Assembly (NCBI RefSeq): GCF_014201335.1
Contig: NZ_JACHEB010000002.1
Span: 496,001 to 560,000 of the forward strand
Direction of reading: 5' to 3'
Origin: Tunturiibacter gelidiferens
Lineage (GTDB): Bacteria > Acidobacteriota > Terriglobia > Terriglobales > Acidobacteriaceae
DNA length: 64,000 nt
The notes under the pieces were generated by a model. The model saw nothing but the letters and a program-made list of their open reading frames with translations. It searched no databases and had not been told where the DNA came from. A program made the translations under genes and the position numbers. The first letter of the stretch is position 1; each line of letters begins with the position of its first letter. Shown here piece by piece: positions 17,823 to 27,094 of the stretch.

Positions 17823-18683
17823 ATGCCCACCCGCCGCGACTTCCTCCGTCTCTCTGCCCTCGCCACCGCCGCCGGCTGCACCCTTGGCCGCAGCAGCTTC
17901 GCCTTCGCCGCCGGCGCCCCATTCGTCTACGGCGTCCAGCTCTACATGGTCCGCAAGCAGGCCCCGCAGGATCTCGCCGGCATTCTCCAATCCATCCAGC
18001 AGATCGGCTTTACCCAGATCGAACTTTTCCCCATCGTCTACACCCACCCCGCAGCCGAGCTCCGCAAGATCGTCGCCGACTCCGGCCTCGGCCTCGCCTC
18101 GGCGCACTTCGACTACGCCAGCGTCCCCACCAAAATCGACTACGCCCACCAACTCGGCCTCGAATACATGGTCTGCCCCATGATCCCTAAAGACCAATGG
18201 AATCTCGAAGGCTTCCACAAAGCCGCCGCCGACTTCACCACCTGGGGCCAAAGCGTTCACGCTGCCGGCATGCAGTTCGCCTTTCACAACCACTGCTACG
18301 AATGGGCTCCCCAGGGCCTCACCACCGGCTTCGACGAGCTTATGAAACACACCGACCCCGCCTACGTAAAACTCGAGCTCGACATGTACTGGCTCGCCCA
18401 GGCCGGCCAGGATCCGCTCACCATGCTCACCCGCTACGCCAACCGAGTCCGTCTCCTCCACCTCAAAGACCGCATCGCCAACGCCCCTACGGGCTTCATC
18501 ATGGGCCCTGAAGCCAAGCACATCACCGAGCTAGGCAAGGGAACCCTCAACTGGCCCGCCATCTTCGCTCAGGCGCATAAGCAGGGCATCCGCTACGCCT
18601 ACCTCGACCAGGACGACACCGCGCTCCCCATCCTCGAAAGTCTCAAAGAAAACTTCGCCTACCTCCAAACCATCAAGGCCTAG
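17823..18683 (+). CDS. Tat-exported sugar phosphate isomerase/epimerase family protein
   Basis: A 286-residue xylose-isomerase-like TIM barrel. It begins with a twin-arginine signal (TRRDFLRLSALATAAG), so it should be folded with its metal and then exported. Barrel motifs include YGVQLYMVRK, GFTQIELFP, FHNHCYEW (metal-ligand region), KLELDMYWLAQAG, HLKDR and EDQ-like YLDQDDTALP near the C-terminus. Related enzymes isomerise or epimerise sugars, inositols or keto-sugars; the exact substrate cannot be set. Its neighbours fit an exported carbohydrate-processing cluster. Confidence 0.85.
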   Translation: MPTRRDFLRLSALATAAGCTLGRSSFAFAAGAPFVYGVQLYMVRKQAPQDLAGILQSIQQIGFTQIELFPIVYTHPAAELRKIVADSGLGLASAHFDYASVPTKIDYAHQLGLEYMVCPMIPKDQWNLEGFHKAAADFTTWGQSVHAAGMQFAFHNHCYEWAPQGLTTGFDELMKHTDPAYVKLELDMYWLAQAGQDPLTMLTRYANRVRLLHLKDRIANAPTGFIMGPEAKHITELGKGTLNWPAIFAQAHKQGIRYAYLDQDDTALPILESLKENFAYLQTIKA

Positions 18684-18698
18684 AGCGGCCATCTCAGG

Positions 18699-19124
18699 TC
18701 AACAAACGCCGGTCTCAGAGTCCGAGCATCGTCTGCACTCTCTGCAGAACGTATGATTCATCCGGTGCGCGCAGATCATCAGCACGCTCCCCGTCATCGT
18801 CACGGCAACTTCATACCCGTGCGACGGCAGCCGCCCCCCGAAGAACGCACCCGCAAAGATAAACCCCAGCCCCAGCGCCATCAGCCCAAGAATGCGCCGA
18901 CGCCCATGCGTCCGAAATCCGTTCACCAGCGCCATCGCCCCCAGCGCCGCGACGCCCACCGCCAGCGCACGGTGCGTCCTCTCCTCGCCAGGAATAAAAC
19001 GAGCCATCACCACCGACATCGAAATCAGCACCGGCGTCACCACACAATGCACCACACAGAGCGCAGAAGCCCACACTCCCAAACTATCCGCAGAAAAGGC
19101 CGAAGCCCGCATCGAGACACTCAT
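18699..19124 (-). CDS. MerC-family membrane protein
   Basis: A 141-residue inner-membrane protein with about four hydrophobic helices. The N-terminal helix carries the MerC-type motif CVVHC (C23, H26, C27), and the C-terminal tail has a second Cys cluster (CRECRRC). MerC proteins move mercury or other soft metals, and MerC-domain proteins are also found outside mer operons. No merA, merP or merR is nearby, so general metal handling is as likely as mercury resistance. I prefer ATG 19124, with GGAAAG 10 nt upstream; a TTG two codons earlier is possible. A palindromic site lies in its upstream region. Confidence 0.75.
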   Translation of the reverse strand: MSVSMRASAFSADSLGVWASALCVVHCVVTPVLISMSVVMARFIPGEERTHRALAVGVAALGAMALVNGFRTHGRRRILGLMALGLGFIFAGAFFGGRLPSHGYEVAVTMTGSVLMICAHRMNHTFCRECRRCSDSETGVC

Positions 19125-19182
19125 TTTCAAAGTTCTTTCCAGAAAGGATTAAAGACACTCTTCCATCAATCTTATTCGCTAT

Positions 19183-19198
19183 TGATATTCTATTATCA
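19183..19198 (-). promoter_or_regulatory. Palindromic operator candidate upstream of the MerC gene
   Basis: In an AT-rich pocket 59-74 bp before the MerC start, the minus strand reads TGATAATAGAATATCA, a TGATA-N6-TATCA palindrome. It resembles Fur/Zur-type boxes (TGATAATNATTATCA in some phyla) but has one extra central base. The link to a metal regulator is inference. Confidence 0.4.
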
Positions 19199-19249
19199 TT
19201 TACACAATTTAGTCTTCTCCCCACAGGTACAACATCAGCAGAAGAATAC

Positions 19250-20734
19250 CTAAGCTGTAGTCACCGCAGGCAGAATCTCCGACACATCCACCCACTGCGT
19301 CGGATAGTCCCCCGTATAGCAAGCCGTGCAGAAACTCCCCGGCGACAACCCATCCACCGGCTCCCCCTTCGTACACGAGTGCGTCAGCCCAATAAGGCTC
19401 AGGTACGCCAACGAATCCGCCTCAACAAACTCGCAGATCTCCGCGACAGATTTATTCGCTGCAATTAAATCTTTCTTCGAAGGTGTATCCACCCCATAAA
19501 AACAAGGCGAAATCGTCGGCGGACAAGAGATCCGGAGATGCACCTCCGTCGCCCCTGCAGCCCGCACCATCCTAACAATCTTCCTCGAGGTCGTCCCGCG
19601 AATGATCGAATCATCGATCAGAACCACGCGCTTGCCTTCCAGCAAATTCCGCATCGGGTTCAGCTTCATCCTCACGCCGAAGTCTCTCACTCGCTGCTCC
19701 GGCTGAATAAACGTCCGTCCCACATAGTGGTTTCGAATCAGCCCAAAATTAAACGGAATCCCCGACTCCGCCGCATACCCAATCGCCGCCGTCACACCCG
19801 AGTCCGGCACCGGCACAATCAAATCCGCCGGCACACCCGACTCCCGCGCCAACTGCCGCCCCATCTCTTCGCGCGACTGCTGCACCCACCGCCCAAAGAT
19901 CTTCGAGTCCGGCCGCGCAAAATAAACATGCTCGAACACACAGCTCGCCTGGTCGGTCGTCGTGTTGAAGTAGCGGCTCGTCACGCCATCTTCGGACACC
20001 ATCACCAACTCACCCGGCTTCACATCTCGCTCATACTTCGCATGCAGCAGGTCGAACGCGCACGTCTCGCTCGCAAAACAAAACGTATCCGGTGCCCCGT
20101 CCTTGCCTTCGATCCGTCCCATCGCCAGCGGCCGAAATCCATGCGGATCGCGCGCCGCAAAGATGCGATTCCGCGTCATCATCACAATCGAAAACGCGCC
20201 CTCCACCTGGTTCAGCGCCTCTGCCATGCAGTCGATCAGAGTGTTCTTCGTCGAGTGCGCAATCAACTGAATAATGATCTCTGAGTCCGACGTCGTCTGA
20301 AAGATCGCACCATCGCGCTCCAGCCGCTCCCTTGACGTCCCCAGGTTGATCAGGTTGCCGTTATGCGCAATCGCAATCAGTCCCTTTGTACTCTCAACAG
20401 AGATCGGCTGCGCATTCAGCAGCGCCGAATCTCCCGTAGTCGAATACCGCGTATGCCCAATCGCAATATGTCCAGGCAGCTTTCCCAACACATCGTCAGT
20501 AAAGATCTCCGACACAAGTCCCATGCCCTTGATGTCATTCACCTGCAGCCCATCCGCGCTGGCAATTCCAGCCGACTCCTGCCCACGATGCTGCAGCGAA
20601 TAGAGTCCCCAGTAAGTCATCCGAGCCGCATCAGGATGGTTGTAGATCGCCATCACACCGCACTCTTCGCGGAGCTTATCGAATGGCGCCTCGTCCTCCA
20701 CTACCAACTCATCCTCAACCAGAAGATCGCTCAT
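19250..20734 (-). CDS. purF: Amidophosphoribosyltransferase
   Basis: First committed step of purine synthesis: PRPP plus glutamine to phosphoribosylamine. The 494-residue product starts at ATG 20734, which overlaps the purL stop as ATGA; a longer in-frame reading exists inside purL. A 24-residue acidic propeptide precedes catalytic C25 ([10 protein letters not shown]), as in the processed Bacillus-type enzyme. The PRPP loop is [18 protein letters not shown]. Cysteines in [12 protein letters not shown] and [12 protein letters not shown] fit the [4Fe-4S] ligands of that class. Expression is coupled to purL. Confidence 0.96.
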   Translation of the reverse strand: MSDLLVEDELVVEDEAPFDKLREECGVMAIYNHPDAARMTYWGLYSLQHRGQESAGIASADGLQVNDIKGMGLVSEIFTDDVLGKLPGHIAIGHTRYSTTGDSALLNAQPISVESTKGLIAIAHNGNLINLGTSRERLERDGAIFQTTSDSEIIIQLIAHSTKNTLIDCMAEALNQVEGAFSIVMMTRNRIFAARDPHGFRPLAMGRIEGKDGAPDTFCFASETCAFDLLHAKYERDVKPGELVMVSEDGVTSRYFNTTTDQASCVFEHVYFARPDSKIFGRWVQQSREEMGRQLARESGVPADLIVPVPDSGVTAAIGYAAESGIPFNFGLIRNHYVGRTFIQPEQRVRDFGVRMKLNPMRNLLEGKRVVLIDDSIIRGTTSRKIVRMVRAAGATEVHLRISCPPTISPCFYGVDTPSKKDLIAANKSVAEICEFVEADSLAYLSLIGLTHSCTKGEPVDGLSPGSFCTACYTGDYPTQWVDVSEILPAVTTA

Positions 20735-23250
20735 GCCGTCACCACCTCTGCGGCCAACTGCTCTTCCAGAGCGCCCGTCCACGATTCTTTCAGCGAAGCG
20801 ATTGGTTCATCAATCACTTTCTTTCCATTGATCGAACACTCGTAGTTGCCTGCAGTCACCTCGCCCAGCCGAGCCATCCACATCTTGGGATGCTCAGTAA
20901 GCACGGCGCGAATCGCTTCCACACCGCTCGCATCGGCAGAGACAATCACCGAAGATCCTATCTCACTGAAGAAGCGCTCCTTCAACGCGAACGGCTCGCT
21001 CTCAGAGACATTCATTGCCACGCGAACTCCCAGCTCTCGTGGAAAGCAAGCCTTCGCAAACGCAACTGCCGCGCCGCCATCCGAGATGTCCATCGCCGAG
21101 ACCAGCAGACCCTTCGCCGCAAGCGCTGCCAGCGCCTTATGCAGCGCGGCCTCTTCCGCGAGATTCAACAACGGCGGAGCGCCCCAAAGCTCATGCATCA
21201 CCGTCTTTGCATACTCGGTCGAGCCAAACTCCCGTTCGATCTTCCGACCCTCCCCCTGAAACGCCGAGAGGAACAGAATCACATCGCCCGCCTTGCGAAA
21301 CGCAGAAGGTACACCCTTCGTCACATCATCGATAATCCCAACGATCCCAAGCACTGGCGTCGGATAAATTCCTTCGCCTTTGGTCTCGTTGTAGAGCGAA
21401 ACATTCCCGCCCGTCACCGGCGTTCCAAGCGCAATACAAGCCTCGGCAATTCCATCGATAGCCTGCGAAAGCTGCGCCATTATCTCCGGCTTCTCTGGAT
21501 TCCCAAAGTTCAAACAATTCGTCGCTGACACCGGCATCGCGCCTGTACACGCAACCTTTCGCGCCGCCTCAGCCACGGCATGCATCGCGCCCAACTTCGG
21601 ATCGAGATACGTCCATCGCCCGTTGCCCGCCAACGCCATCGCCAGTCCGCGATCGCCCTTCTCCGCTTCAGTAAACTCATGAGAATCATCTGGCAAAACC
21701 ACCGGATTCGTAGAGTCCAGGCTATCGGTCGCAAGCGTCGCCTCGCCTTGCGGAGTCGACGAAGCCACCAGATCCGCCAGTTTTCCCAGCAAGCCACGAT
21801 GATGCGGTGCGCCCACTGTCTTCCCCGTACCCTTGATCCGGATCACACCCGCTTCGCCACCCGGTCCCTGCACCGTGTTTGTCTGCACCATCGAGTCATA
21901 CTGCTCGTACACCCAGCGCTTATCGCAGATATTGGAGCTCGCCAGCAGCAGCTTCAAATCAGCCGTCAAGTCCCGCGGCCTCTTCAACTCTTCGAGAACA
22001 TGCGCCGGAGGATCGAGCGGCACCGGAGCCTTCCAAACCCCCACAGGCCGGTGATACACCGGAGCATCATCGGTCAAACTCTTATTCGGAATATCCGCCA
22101 CCAGCTCCCCATGCTGCGTGATCACCATATTCGGCTTCTCCGTCACCACTCCGACGATCGAAGCATCGAGTCCCCACTTCGCGAACACATCCAGAACCTC
22201 CTGCGCTCGCGGCTTATCCGCCACCAGTAGCATCCGCTCCTGGCTCTCGCTCAACATAATCTCGTAGCTCGACATCTTCGTCTCGCGCTGCGGCACCAGA
22301 TCCAGCTCCACCGTCAATCCAAGATCGCCTCTCGCGCCCATCTCGCACGTCGAGCACGTCAAACCAGCCGCGCCCATATCCTGAATCCCAAGAACCGCGC
22401 CGGTAGCCATCGCTTCCAGGCAAGCCTCCAGCAACAGCTTCTCCAGAAACGGATCGCCCATCTGCACGTTAGGCCGCTTCTGCTCCGACCCCTCCGTAAA
22501 CTCCTCGGAAGCCATCGTGGCCCCATGAATCCCATCGCGACCCGTCTTAGCGCCCACATAGATCACAGGATTTCCAACGCCCGTAGCCTTCGCATAAAAA
22601 ATCTCATCGCTGCGTACCAGCCCCAGCGCAAACGCATTCAGCAGCGGATTGCCCGAGTAACAAGCCTCGAACCGTGTCTCTCCACCAACATTCGGAACGC
22701 CGAAACAGTTCCCATACCCAGCCACACCATGCACCACACCCGTCGCGATCTGGTGATTCCGTCTCCGCAGCGACTCATCCGCCTCAGCCTCATCCAGAGG
22801 TCCAAACCGCAGCGAATCCATCACCGCCAGCGGCCGCGCATTCATCGTAAAGATGTCCCGCAGTATCCCACCCACACCTGTAGCCGCGCCCTGATAAGGC
22901 TCGATGTAGCTCGGATGATTATGCGACTCAATCTTGAACGCACAAGCCCACCCATCACCCACGTCGATGATCCCCGCGTTCTCCCCCGGCCCCTGCACCA
23001 CGCTCCCCGGCCCGGTCTTGCGCTCGCCCGTCGTAGGCAGCCGCTTCAAATGCACCCGCGAAGATTTATAAGAGCAGTGCTCCGACCACATCACAGAAAA
23101 AATCCCTAACTCAGTCAGGGAAGGGGTGCGTTCGAGTGCTTGTTCGATGCGCGCGTACTCCTCCGGAGTGATACTGTGCTGCTTGAGCAGCTCCGGAGTA
23201 ATGGTGGCTGGGGAGGGGACTTTGGCTTGCTGGGCTTGCAGATTTGGCAT
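20731..23250 (-). CDS. purL: Phosphoribosylformylglycinamidine synthase, PurL subunit
   Basis: Fourth step of purine synthesis: ATP-dependent amidation of FGAR. At 839 residues it is the small-type PurL, which needs separate PurQ (glutaminase) and PurS; neither is in this window. Visible motifs are [12 protein letters not shown] (catalytic His region), [36 protein letters not shown] and, in the second half, [10 protein letters not shown] and [12 protein letters not shown]. The N-terminal 20 residues are a short extension. It ends in an ATGA overlap with purF. Confidence 0.96.
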   Translation of the reverse strand: MPNLQAQQAKVPSPATITPELLKQHSITPEEYARIEQALERTPSLTELGIFSVMWSEHCSYKSSRVHLKRLPTTGERKTGPGSVVQGPGENAGIIDVGDGWACAFKIESHNHPSYIEPYQGAATGVGGILRDIFTMNARPLAVMDSLRFGPLDEAEADESLRRRNHQIATGVVHGVAGYGNCFGVPNVGGETRFEACYSGNPLLNAFALGLVRSDEIFYAKATGVGNPVIYVGAKTGRDGIHGATMASEEFTEGSEQKRPNVQMGDPFLEKLLLEACLEAMATGAVLGIQDMGAAGLTCSTCEMGARGDLGLTVELDLVPQRETKMSSYEIMLSESQERMLLVADKPRAQEVLDVFAKWGLDASIVGVVTEKPNMVITQHGELVADIPNKSLTDDAPVYHRPVGVWKAPVPLDPPAHVLEELKRPRDLTADLKLLLASSNICDKRWVYEQYDSMVQTNTVQGPGGEAGVIRIKGTGKTVGAPHHRGLLGKLADLVASSTPQGEATLATDSLDSTNPVVLPDDSHEFTEAEKGDRGLAMALAGNGRWTYLDPKLGAMHAVAEAARKVACTGAMPVSATNCLNFGNPEKPEIMAQLSQAIDGIAEACIALGTPVTGGNVSLYNETKGEGIYPTPVLGIVGIIDDVTKGVPSAFRKAGDVILFLSAFQGEGRKIEREFGSTEYAKTVMHELWGAPPLLNLAEEAALHKALAALAAKGLLVSAMDISDGGAAVAFAKACFPRELGVRVAMNVSESEPFALKERFFSEIGSSVIVSADASGVEAIRAVLTEHPKMWMARLGEVTAGNYECSINGKKVIDEPIASLKESWTGALEEQLAAEVVTA

Positions 23251-23294
23251 GGCTCGCTATTAAGATTGTCGCACGCTAAGCCCCCTGCTGCACC

Positions 23295-24191
23295 TTACCT
23301 CCGCTCCAGCGCCGCCCGATCCCACTTCGCCACATCCGCTGCCGCCCCATAAGCGCTCTCCAGAAACTCCATTAGCGCCTTTTCCGGAGTCGCCAGCGCC
23401 CGCACCGCGTCATACTTGAACACAAACTCCCCCAAAGCCTTATCCCAAGCCGCCTCAGCAGGCCGAATCGTCGCCTCCGACAGCCCCGCCGGCACTGGAG
23501 CCGAATAGCAATAAAACGCTGCGGCTCCATACCCACCGTTCCCCGGCCAGAACCCAGCCGAGATCACCTCATGCGAATAAGCCTCTCGCTGAATTGAATC
23601 TGCCCCCGGCCGCGGCGGCGCAGACCGGCCAGAAAACCGCGTCACCGCCAGGTCAAAGCTCCCCCAGAAAAAATGCACCGGGCTCACTTTCCCCAGAAAC
23701 CCCGTCCCCCACGCACGAAACACCTTATCCGCATGCACCAGCACCTGCCAGAAGCGGTGCACATACTCCGGGTCGTACGACTTATGCTCCGTATCGATAT
23801 CGAACCGCACCGGATCCGCTACCTCCACCGGCATCGGGTTTATCTTCACCGATACCCCAAGCTCCTTCAGGCATCCCAGATACTCCTCGTAAAAGTCCGC
23901 AACAGTCCGCGCCTTGAGCTTCATCACCTGCGACTTCCCCGATCCCATCCTCAAATGCAGTTCATGCGCCACAAAATCAAACTCGATATCCAGTACTTCG
24001 TCTCCATACGGTATCGCCGAGGTCCCCAGCCCCCGCGCTGTCACATACAGCGGAACATTCCACCAGTGGTTCTGCAGCGGAGTCAGCACCATCCTTGTTT
24101 TTCCCACGATCTGCGTCCACATATGCAGCGTATCGGCCGTCGCCGCCCAGTCCCCCCACGCCAACTCCGGCCACTGCGAAGCTCCACTCAT
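23295..24191 (-). CDS. DUF5996 family protein
   Basis: A 298-residue cytosolic protein matching DUF5996 by its conserved opening (WPELAWGDWAATADTLHMW), HWWNVPLYVTARGLG, FDFVAHELHL, HFFWGSFDLAVTRFSGR and GFWPGN. The family is widespread in soil bacteria and has no known function. It lies between purL and dut on the same strand, 44 bp from purL and 57 bp from dut, so co-transcription is possible. Confidence 0.85.
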   Translation of the reverse strand: MSGASQWPELAWGDWAATADTLHMWTQIVGKTRMVLTPLQNHWWNVPLYVTARGLGTSAIPYGDEVLDIEFDFVAHELHLRMGSGKSQVMKLKARTVADFYEEYLGCLKELGVSVKINPMPVEVADPVRFDIDTEHKSYDPEYVHRFWQVLVHADKVFRAWGTGFLGKVSPVHFFWGSFDLAVTRFSGRSAPPRPGADSIQREAYSHEVISAGFWPGNGGYGAAAFYCYSAPVPAGLSEATIRPAEAAWDKALGEFVFKYDAVRALATPEKALMEFLESAYGAAADVAKWDRAALERR

Positions 24192-24248
24192 AACACCTCC
24201 CGCGGTCTCACAATCCAGTAGCCGAAAGCATACGCCGCCGCCGCAGAA

Positions 24249-24701
24249 CTAGCTCCCCGTGCTTCCAAACCCCCTCACCCCCCGCGGAGCCTCCACCAAC
24301 TCACTCACCTCTTCAAAAACCGCCTCAATCCTCCTCACAATTCGCAGCTGCGCAATTCGATCCCCCGCCTTGACCTCCACCGCCGCCGCGCTCAAATTCG
24401 TCATCACCACTTTGATCTCGCCCCTGTAACCCGGATCGATCACCCCCGCCAGCGTCGTCACCCCACGCACCGCAAGCCCCGACCGGTCCTCCACCAGCGC
24501 CCCATGCGTCGAAGGGAACTCCATCGCTACCCCCGTAGCCACCGCCATCGTCGTTCCCGCCTCCAGCGTCGCCCCAGTCACCGCATAAAGATCCGCCGCC
24601 AAATCCCCAAACTCCCCCGTATGCGCATACCGCGGCAGCTGAGCCTCCGGCTGCAACTTCACCACCCGAATCCGCACCAGATCTTCCGCTCCGAACCCCA
24701 T
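24249..24701 (-). CDS. dut: dUTP diphosphatase
   Basis: Hydrolyses dUTP to dUMP, keeping uracil out of DNA and supplying dTMP synthesis. The 150-residue trimeric-type enzyme shows all five motifs: AADLYAV (1), EDRSGLAVRGV (2), GVIDPGYRGEIKV (3), AGDRIAQLRI (4) and the Gly-rich C-terminal RGFGSTG (5). Motif 2 reads DRSG where PRS(S/G) is usual, a mild variation. ATG 24701 is chosen because GGAGGG lies just upstream; a TTG four codons earlier is less likely. Confidence 0.93.
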   Translation of the reverse strand: MGFGAEDLVRIRVVKLQPEAQLPRYAHTGEFGDLAADLYAVTGATLEAGTTMAVATGVAMEFPSTHGALVEDRSGLAVRGVTTLAGVIDPGYRGEIKVVMTNLSAAAVEVKAGDRIAQLRIVRRIEAVFEEVSELVEAPRGVRGFGSTGS

Positions 24702-24771
24702 CAACCCTCCCAAAAAATCTTCCGAACCCTATTCTCACCCGAGCCAGAATTATGGCCCCATTTATCCACAT

Positions 24772-24780
24772 CCCACATAG
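24772..24780 (+). other. Perfect DnaA-box sequence
   Basis: TTATCCACA in the spacer between dut and the 164-residue hypothetical gene. The only other perfect match I found is TGTGGATAA at 4729-4737, inside a gene. Isolated boxes arise by chance, so this is no proof of an origin. Confidence 0.3.
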
Positions 24781-24884
24781 CATCCAACAGTTTTGTATCC
24801 CACCTTTGGGGGAGAACCCCGCGCTCATTTTTCGGCTTTTCCTCCCCTTCTCAGAGTCAAATCACTAACGAGGGACGTCTACAT

Positions 24885-25379
24885 ATGCAGTGCCCGAACC
24901 AACAGGAGAGTCGTATCGTGGCCATCAATACCGAACAGATGACTGTAGCTCCTTTGCGCCGTACAACGGCCCCTTCGCCAACCATCTGGCTGAAGCGCCT
25001 CATCGACAGCGGCACCCTTTACATCCCCCAGAACCTCAACCCCGCCCAGTTCGCCACCCTTCAGGCGATCACCCTGCTCCTCTCCCATTCCGGTTCGTAC
25101 TACGCCGCCTCCCGCCTCGACGCAACCCTCGTCACCAGCGCCGCTACAGCCCCACCCGACGCCCCCGCGCCCCCCATCGCCTTTGACTACCGTCTCGGCC
25201 TGGACGAAATCGAAACCATCACCCGCACTCGCACCTGCTACTCCTTCACTGAGCTCCACACCGATCTACAGGACGCCATCCTCAGCCTAATCGCCTCCCG
25301 CGACCTCACCAGCCGCAAACTCGACCTCGCCCACTGGCTCGAAGACCTGCACTACCAAACCCTCGAACTAGCAGCCTGA
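24885..25379 (+). CDS. Conserved-looking hypothetical protein
   Basis: A 164-residue soluble protein I do not recognise. It probably starts at ATG 24885, after GAGGGA; a Met ten codons or so later is possible. The region TIWLKRLIDSGTLYIPQNL and the Ala-rich helix FATLQAITLLLSHSGSYYAA suggest a compact alpha/beta domain, followed by a helical C-terminus (LDLAHWLEDLHYQTLEL). No signal or membrane segment and no catalytic motif. It diverges from dut and converges on a DinB gene. Confidence 0.6.
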   Translation: MQCPNQQESRIVAINTEQMTVAPLRRTTAPSPTIWLKRLIDSGTLYIPQNLNPAQFATLQAITLLLSHSGSYYAASRLDATLVTSAATAPPDAPAPPIAFDYRLGLDEIETITRTRTCYSFTELHTDLQDAILSLIASRDLTSRKLDLAHWLEDLHYQTLELAA

Positions 25380-25386
25380 AGAAGCA

Positions 25387-25409
25387 GATAGCAGGTTCAT
25401 CCTGCTATC
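25387..25409. terminator. Hairpin between convergent genes
   Basis: GATAGCAGG (25387-25395) pairs perfectly with CCTGCTATC (25401-25409) around a 5-nt loop, between the hypothetical gene and the DinB gene that face each other. There is no clear T run, so termination is inferred from position. Confidence 0.5.
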
Positions 25410-25438
25410 CGCTCCTCCAACTAGCGAACCTTCTCCTA

Positions 25439-25939
25439 CTAAAACTCATCCGCGCTAGGCCCATAGATCGCCGGCACCTTCGCATCCTTCAGCCGCAGAT
25501 AAACCGTAAGCTGTCCACGATGATGTGCCATGTGGCTCAGCGCGCCATTTGAAATCGTGACGTACCGCGGCCCCTCCGATAGCACCTGATCCCCCATCTT
25601 CAGCTTCCAAGTCTTCATCAGATGCTCCTCGGTAGTGTTCTCCAGCGACTTTCGCGAAGCCTTCAGCCCTTCCTCGAGCAGCGAAGCCAACTCAGCCCGC
25701 GTCTCCACCGCCTTCGTCTGAAATTTCTTCCCATTCCCATTCAAATCCAGCTCATCGTGATCGATCATCAGCGCCACCCATCCCGGCATCGTCGCCACCA
25801 GAGCCGCCAGCTTTCCCAGCTCCATCGACTTCTCATGCGGCTTCCACGAGTTCTGCCCTTCAGGCACCCGCTCAATCGCCTTCCGTGACGCATCTGCTTC
25901 GCTCTCCAGCTGCTCCAGAAAATATCGTTTGAACTCCAT
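25439..25939 (-). CDS. DinB-family protein
   Basis: A 166-residue DinB/YfiT-superfamily four-helix-bundle protein. The metal-site pattern is visible as ALSHMAHHRGQLTVYLRL near residue 135 and an upstream His in WVALMIDHDELDL. The function is not assigned; thiol-dependent detoxification is a family possibility. It diverges from the WYL regulator at 26060 across 120 bp that carries a near-perfect palindrome, so that regulator probably controls it. Confidence 0.88.
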   Translation of the reverse strand: MEFKRYFLEQLESEADASRKAIERVPEGQNSWKPHEKSMELGKLAALVATMPGWVALMIDHDELDLNGNGKKFQTKAVETRAELASLLEEGLKASRKSLENTTEEHLMKTWKLKMGDQVLSEGPRYVTISNGALSHMAHHRGQLTVYLRLKDAKVPAIYGPSADEF

Positions 25940-25992
25940 CCCACTTCCTCCTCAGAAAGCCTCTGGCTCTCAATCCATAAGTTATTCGCCAA

Positions 25993-26015
25993 AATATGAC
26001 ATGCGCTGTCATATT
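25993..26015. promoter_or_regulatory. Palindromic operator between DinB and WYL regulator genes
   Basis: AATATGACA (25993-26001), a TGCGC spacer, then TGTCATATT (26007-26015): a perfect 9-bp inverted repeat in the divergent promoter region. It is the obvious candidate binding site for the adjacent WYL regulator, controlling itself and the DinB gene. Confidence 0.75.
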
Positions 26016-26059
26016 AAAGAAATAACTCTGAAAAAAAGAAAGGAGCACAGACAAATCGA

Positions 26060-27028
26060 ATGAAGTCGGATCGTCTCCTCTCCACTCTTATGCTTCTTCA
26101 AGCCCACGGCCGTCTCTCCACCAGAGAAGTAGCAGAGCGCCTCGAAATCTCCCAGCGCACCGCCCATCGCGACATGGAAGCCCTCTGCACCGCGGGCATT
26201 CCGCTCATCGCCCACCGTGGTCCAACCGGTGGCTGGGAGCTACAAAAAGGCTGGCGCACCAAAGTCCCCGGCCTCGACGACGCTGAACTTCAAGCCCTGC
26301 TCATGGCCCAGCCCAGCGCCCTTGGCGACCGCAGACTCACCGCAGCAGCCCAGCGCGCCTTCGACAAGCTCATGGCCTCCATGCCCACCTCCATGCGTCT
26401 TCAGGCCCACTCCATCCAGGCTCGCCTGCACATCGACCCCACCGGCTGGAGACCCTCCCCCGAAGACCTCTCCATGCTCCCCATCGTGCAGGACGCTCTC
26501 GCCCGCGACTGCAAACTCACCTTCCTCTACACCCGCGCCGACGGCGAACTAAGTTCCCGCACCGTCGACCCTCTCGGCCTCGTCTGCAAGCAAACCGTCT
26601 GGTACCTCATCGCACAATCCTATGCCGGCACCCGTACCTACCGCATCTCTCGCATGCGCGAAGCAGTCGTGCTCGCACTCCCATCCATCAGGCCACCCGA
26701 CTTCGATCTCGCCGCCCACTGGAAACAAAGCACGGCAGCTCTCAAGGACCGCCACCAAACCATCGCCACCATCCTCGCACTCTCAGACAAAGGCGTCGCC
26801 TCCATCGAGCGTTGGTGTCCCATGGTTCCTGAGCTCCACCATCGCGCAGCACGCACTCTGCAGAAGGGCTGGCGTCTCTTTCACATCGAGTTTGAAAGCT
26901 ACCAGCAAGCCCACTTCGTGGTCCTTGGCCTCGGCTCCCACGCAGTAGCGGTCGCACCACCAGAACTCTGCAAAGACATCAAATCCGAAATCCGCCGCAT
27001 GCACCGTGCCTCGCAACAACGTCGATAA
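26060..27028 (+). CDS. YafY-type HTH/WYL-domain transcriptional regulator
   Basis: A 322-residue DNA-binding regulator. The N-terminal winged HTH (residues 1-60: RLLSTLMLLQAHGRLSTREV, RLEISQRTAHRDMEAL) is the HTH_11/DeoR-like type. A WYL domain follows (about 140-215: RTVDPLGLVCKQTVWYLIAQ), then a WCX-like C-terminal extension. WYL domains bind small ligands or nucleic acid. In this arrangement, YafY-type regulators commonly repress a divergently transcribed DinB or oxidoreductase gene. A perfect palindrome (25993-26015) lies 45 bp before its start. Confidence 0.9.
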   Translation: MKSDRLLSTLMLLQAHGRLSTREVAERLEISQRTAHRDMEALCTAGIPLIAHRGPTGGWELQKGWRTKVPGLDDAELQALLMAQPSALGDRRLTAAAQRAFDKLMASMPTSMRLQAHSIQARLHIDPTGWRPSPEDLSMLPIVQDALARDCKLTFLYTRADGELSSRTVDPLGLVCKQTVWYLIAQSYAGTRTYRISRMREAVVLALPSIRPPDFDLAAHWKQSTAALKDRHQTIATILALSDKGVASIERWCPMVPELHHRAARTLQKGWRLFHIEFESYQQAHFVVLGLGSHAVAVAPPELCKDIKSEIRRMHRASQQRR

Positions 27029-27094
27029 CTAAAAAGTCGAACCATCTCCATCAAACACCATCTCGCGGCTCACTCGTTCTAACAAAGCTCCCCG

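Noticed and set aside
18699..19124. Mercury resistance operon
   Set aside because: Only a MerC-like gene is present; merA, merP, merT and merR are absent.
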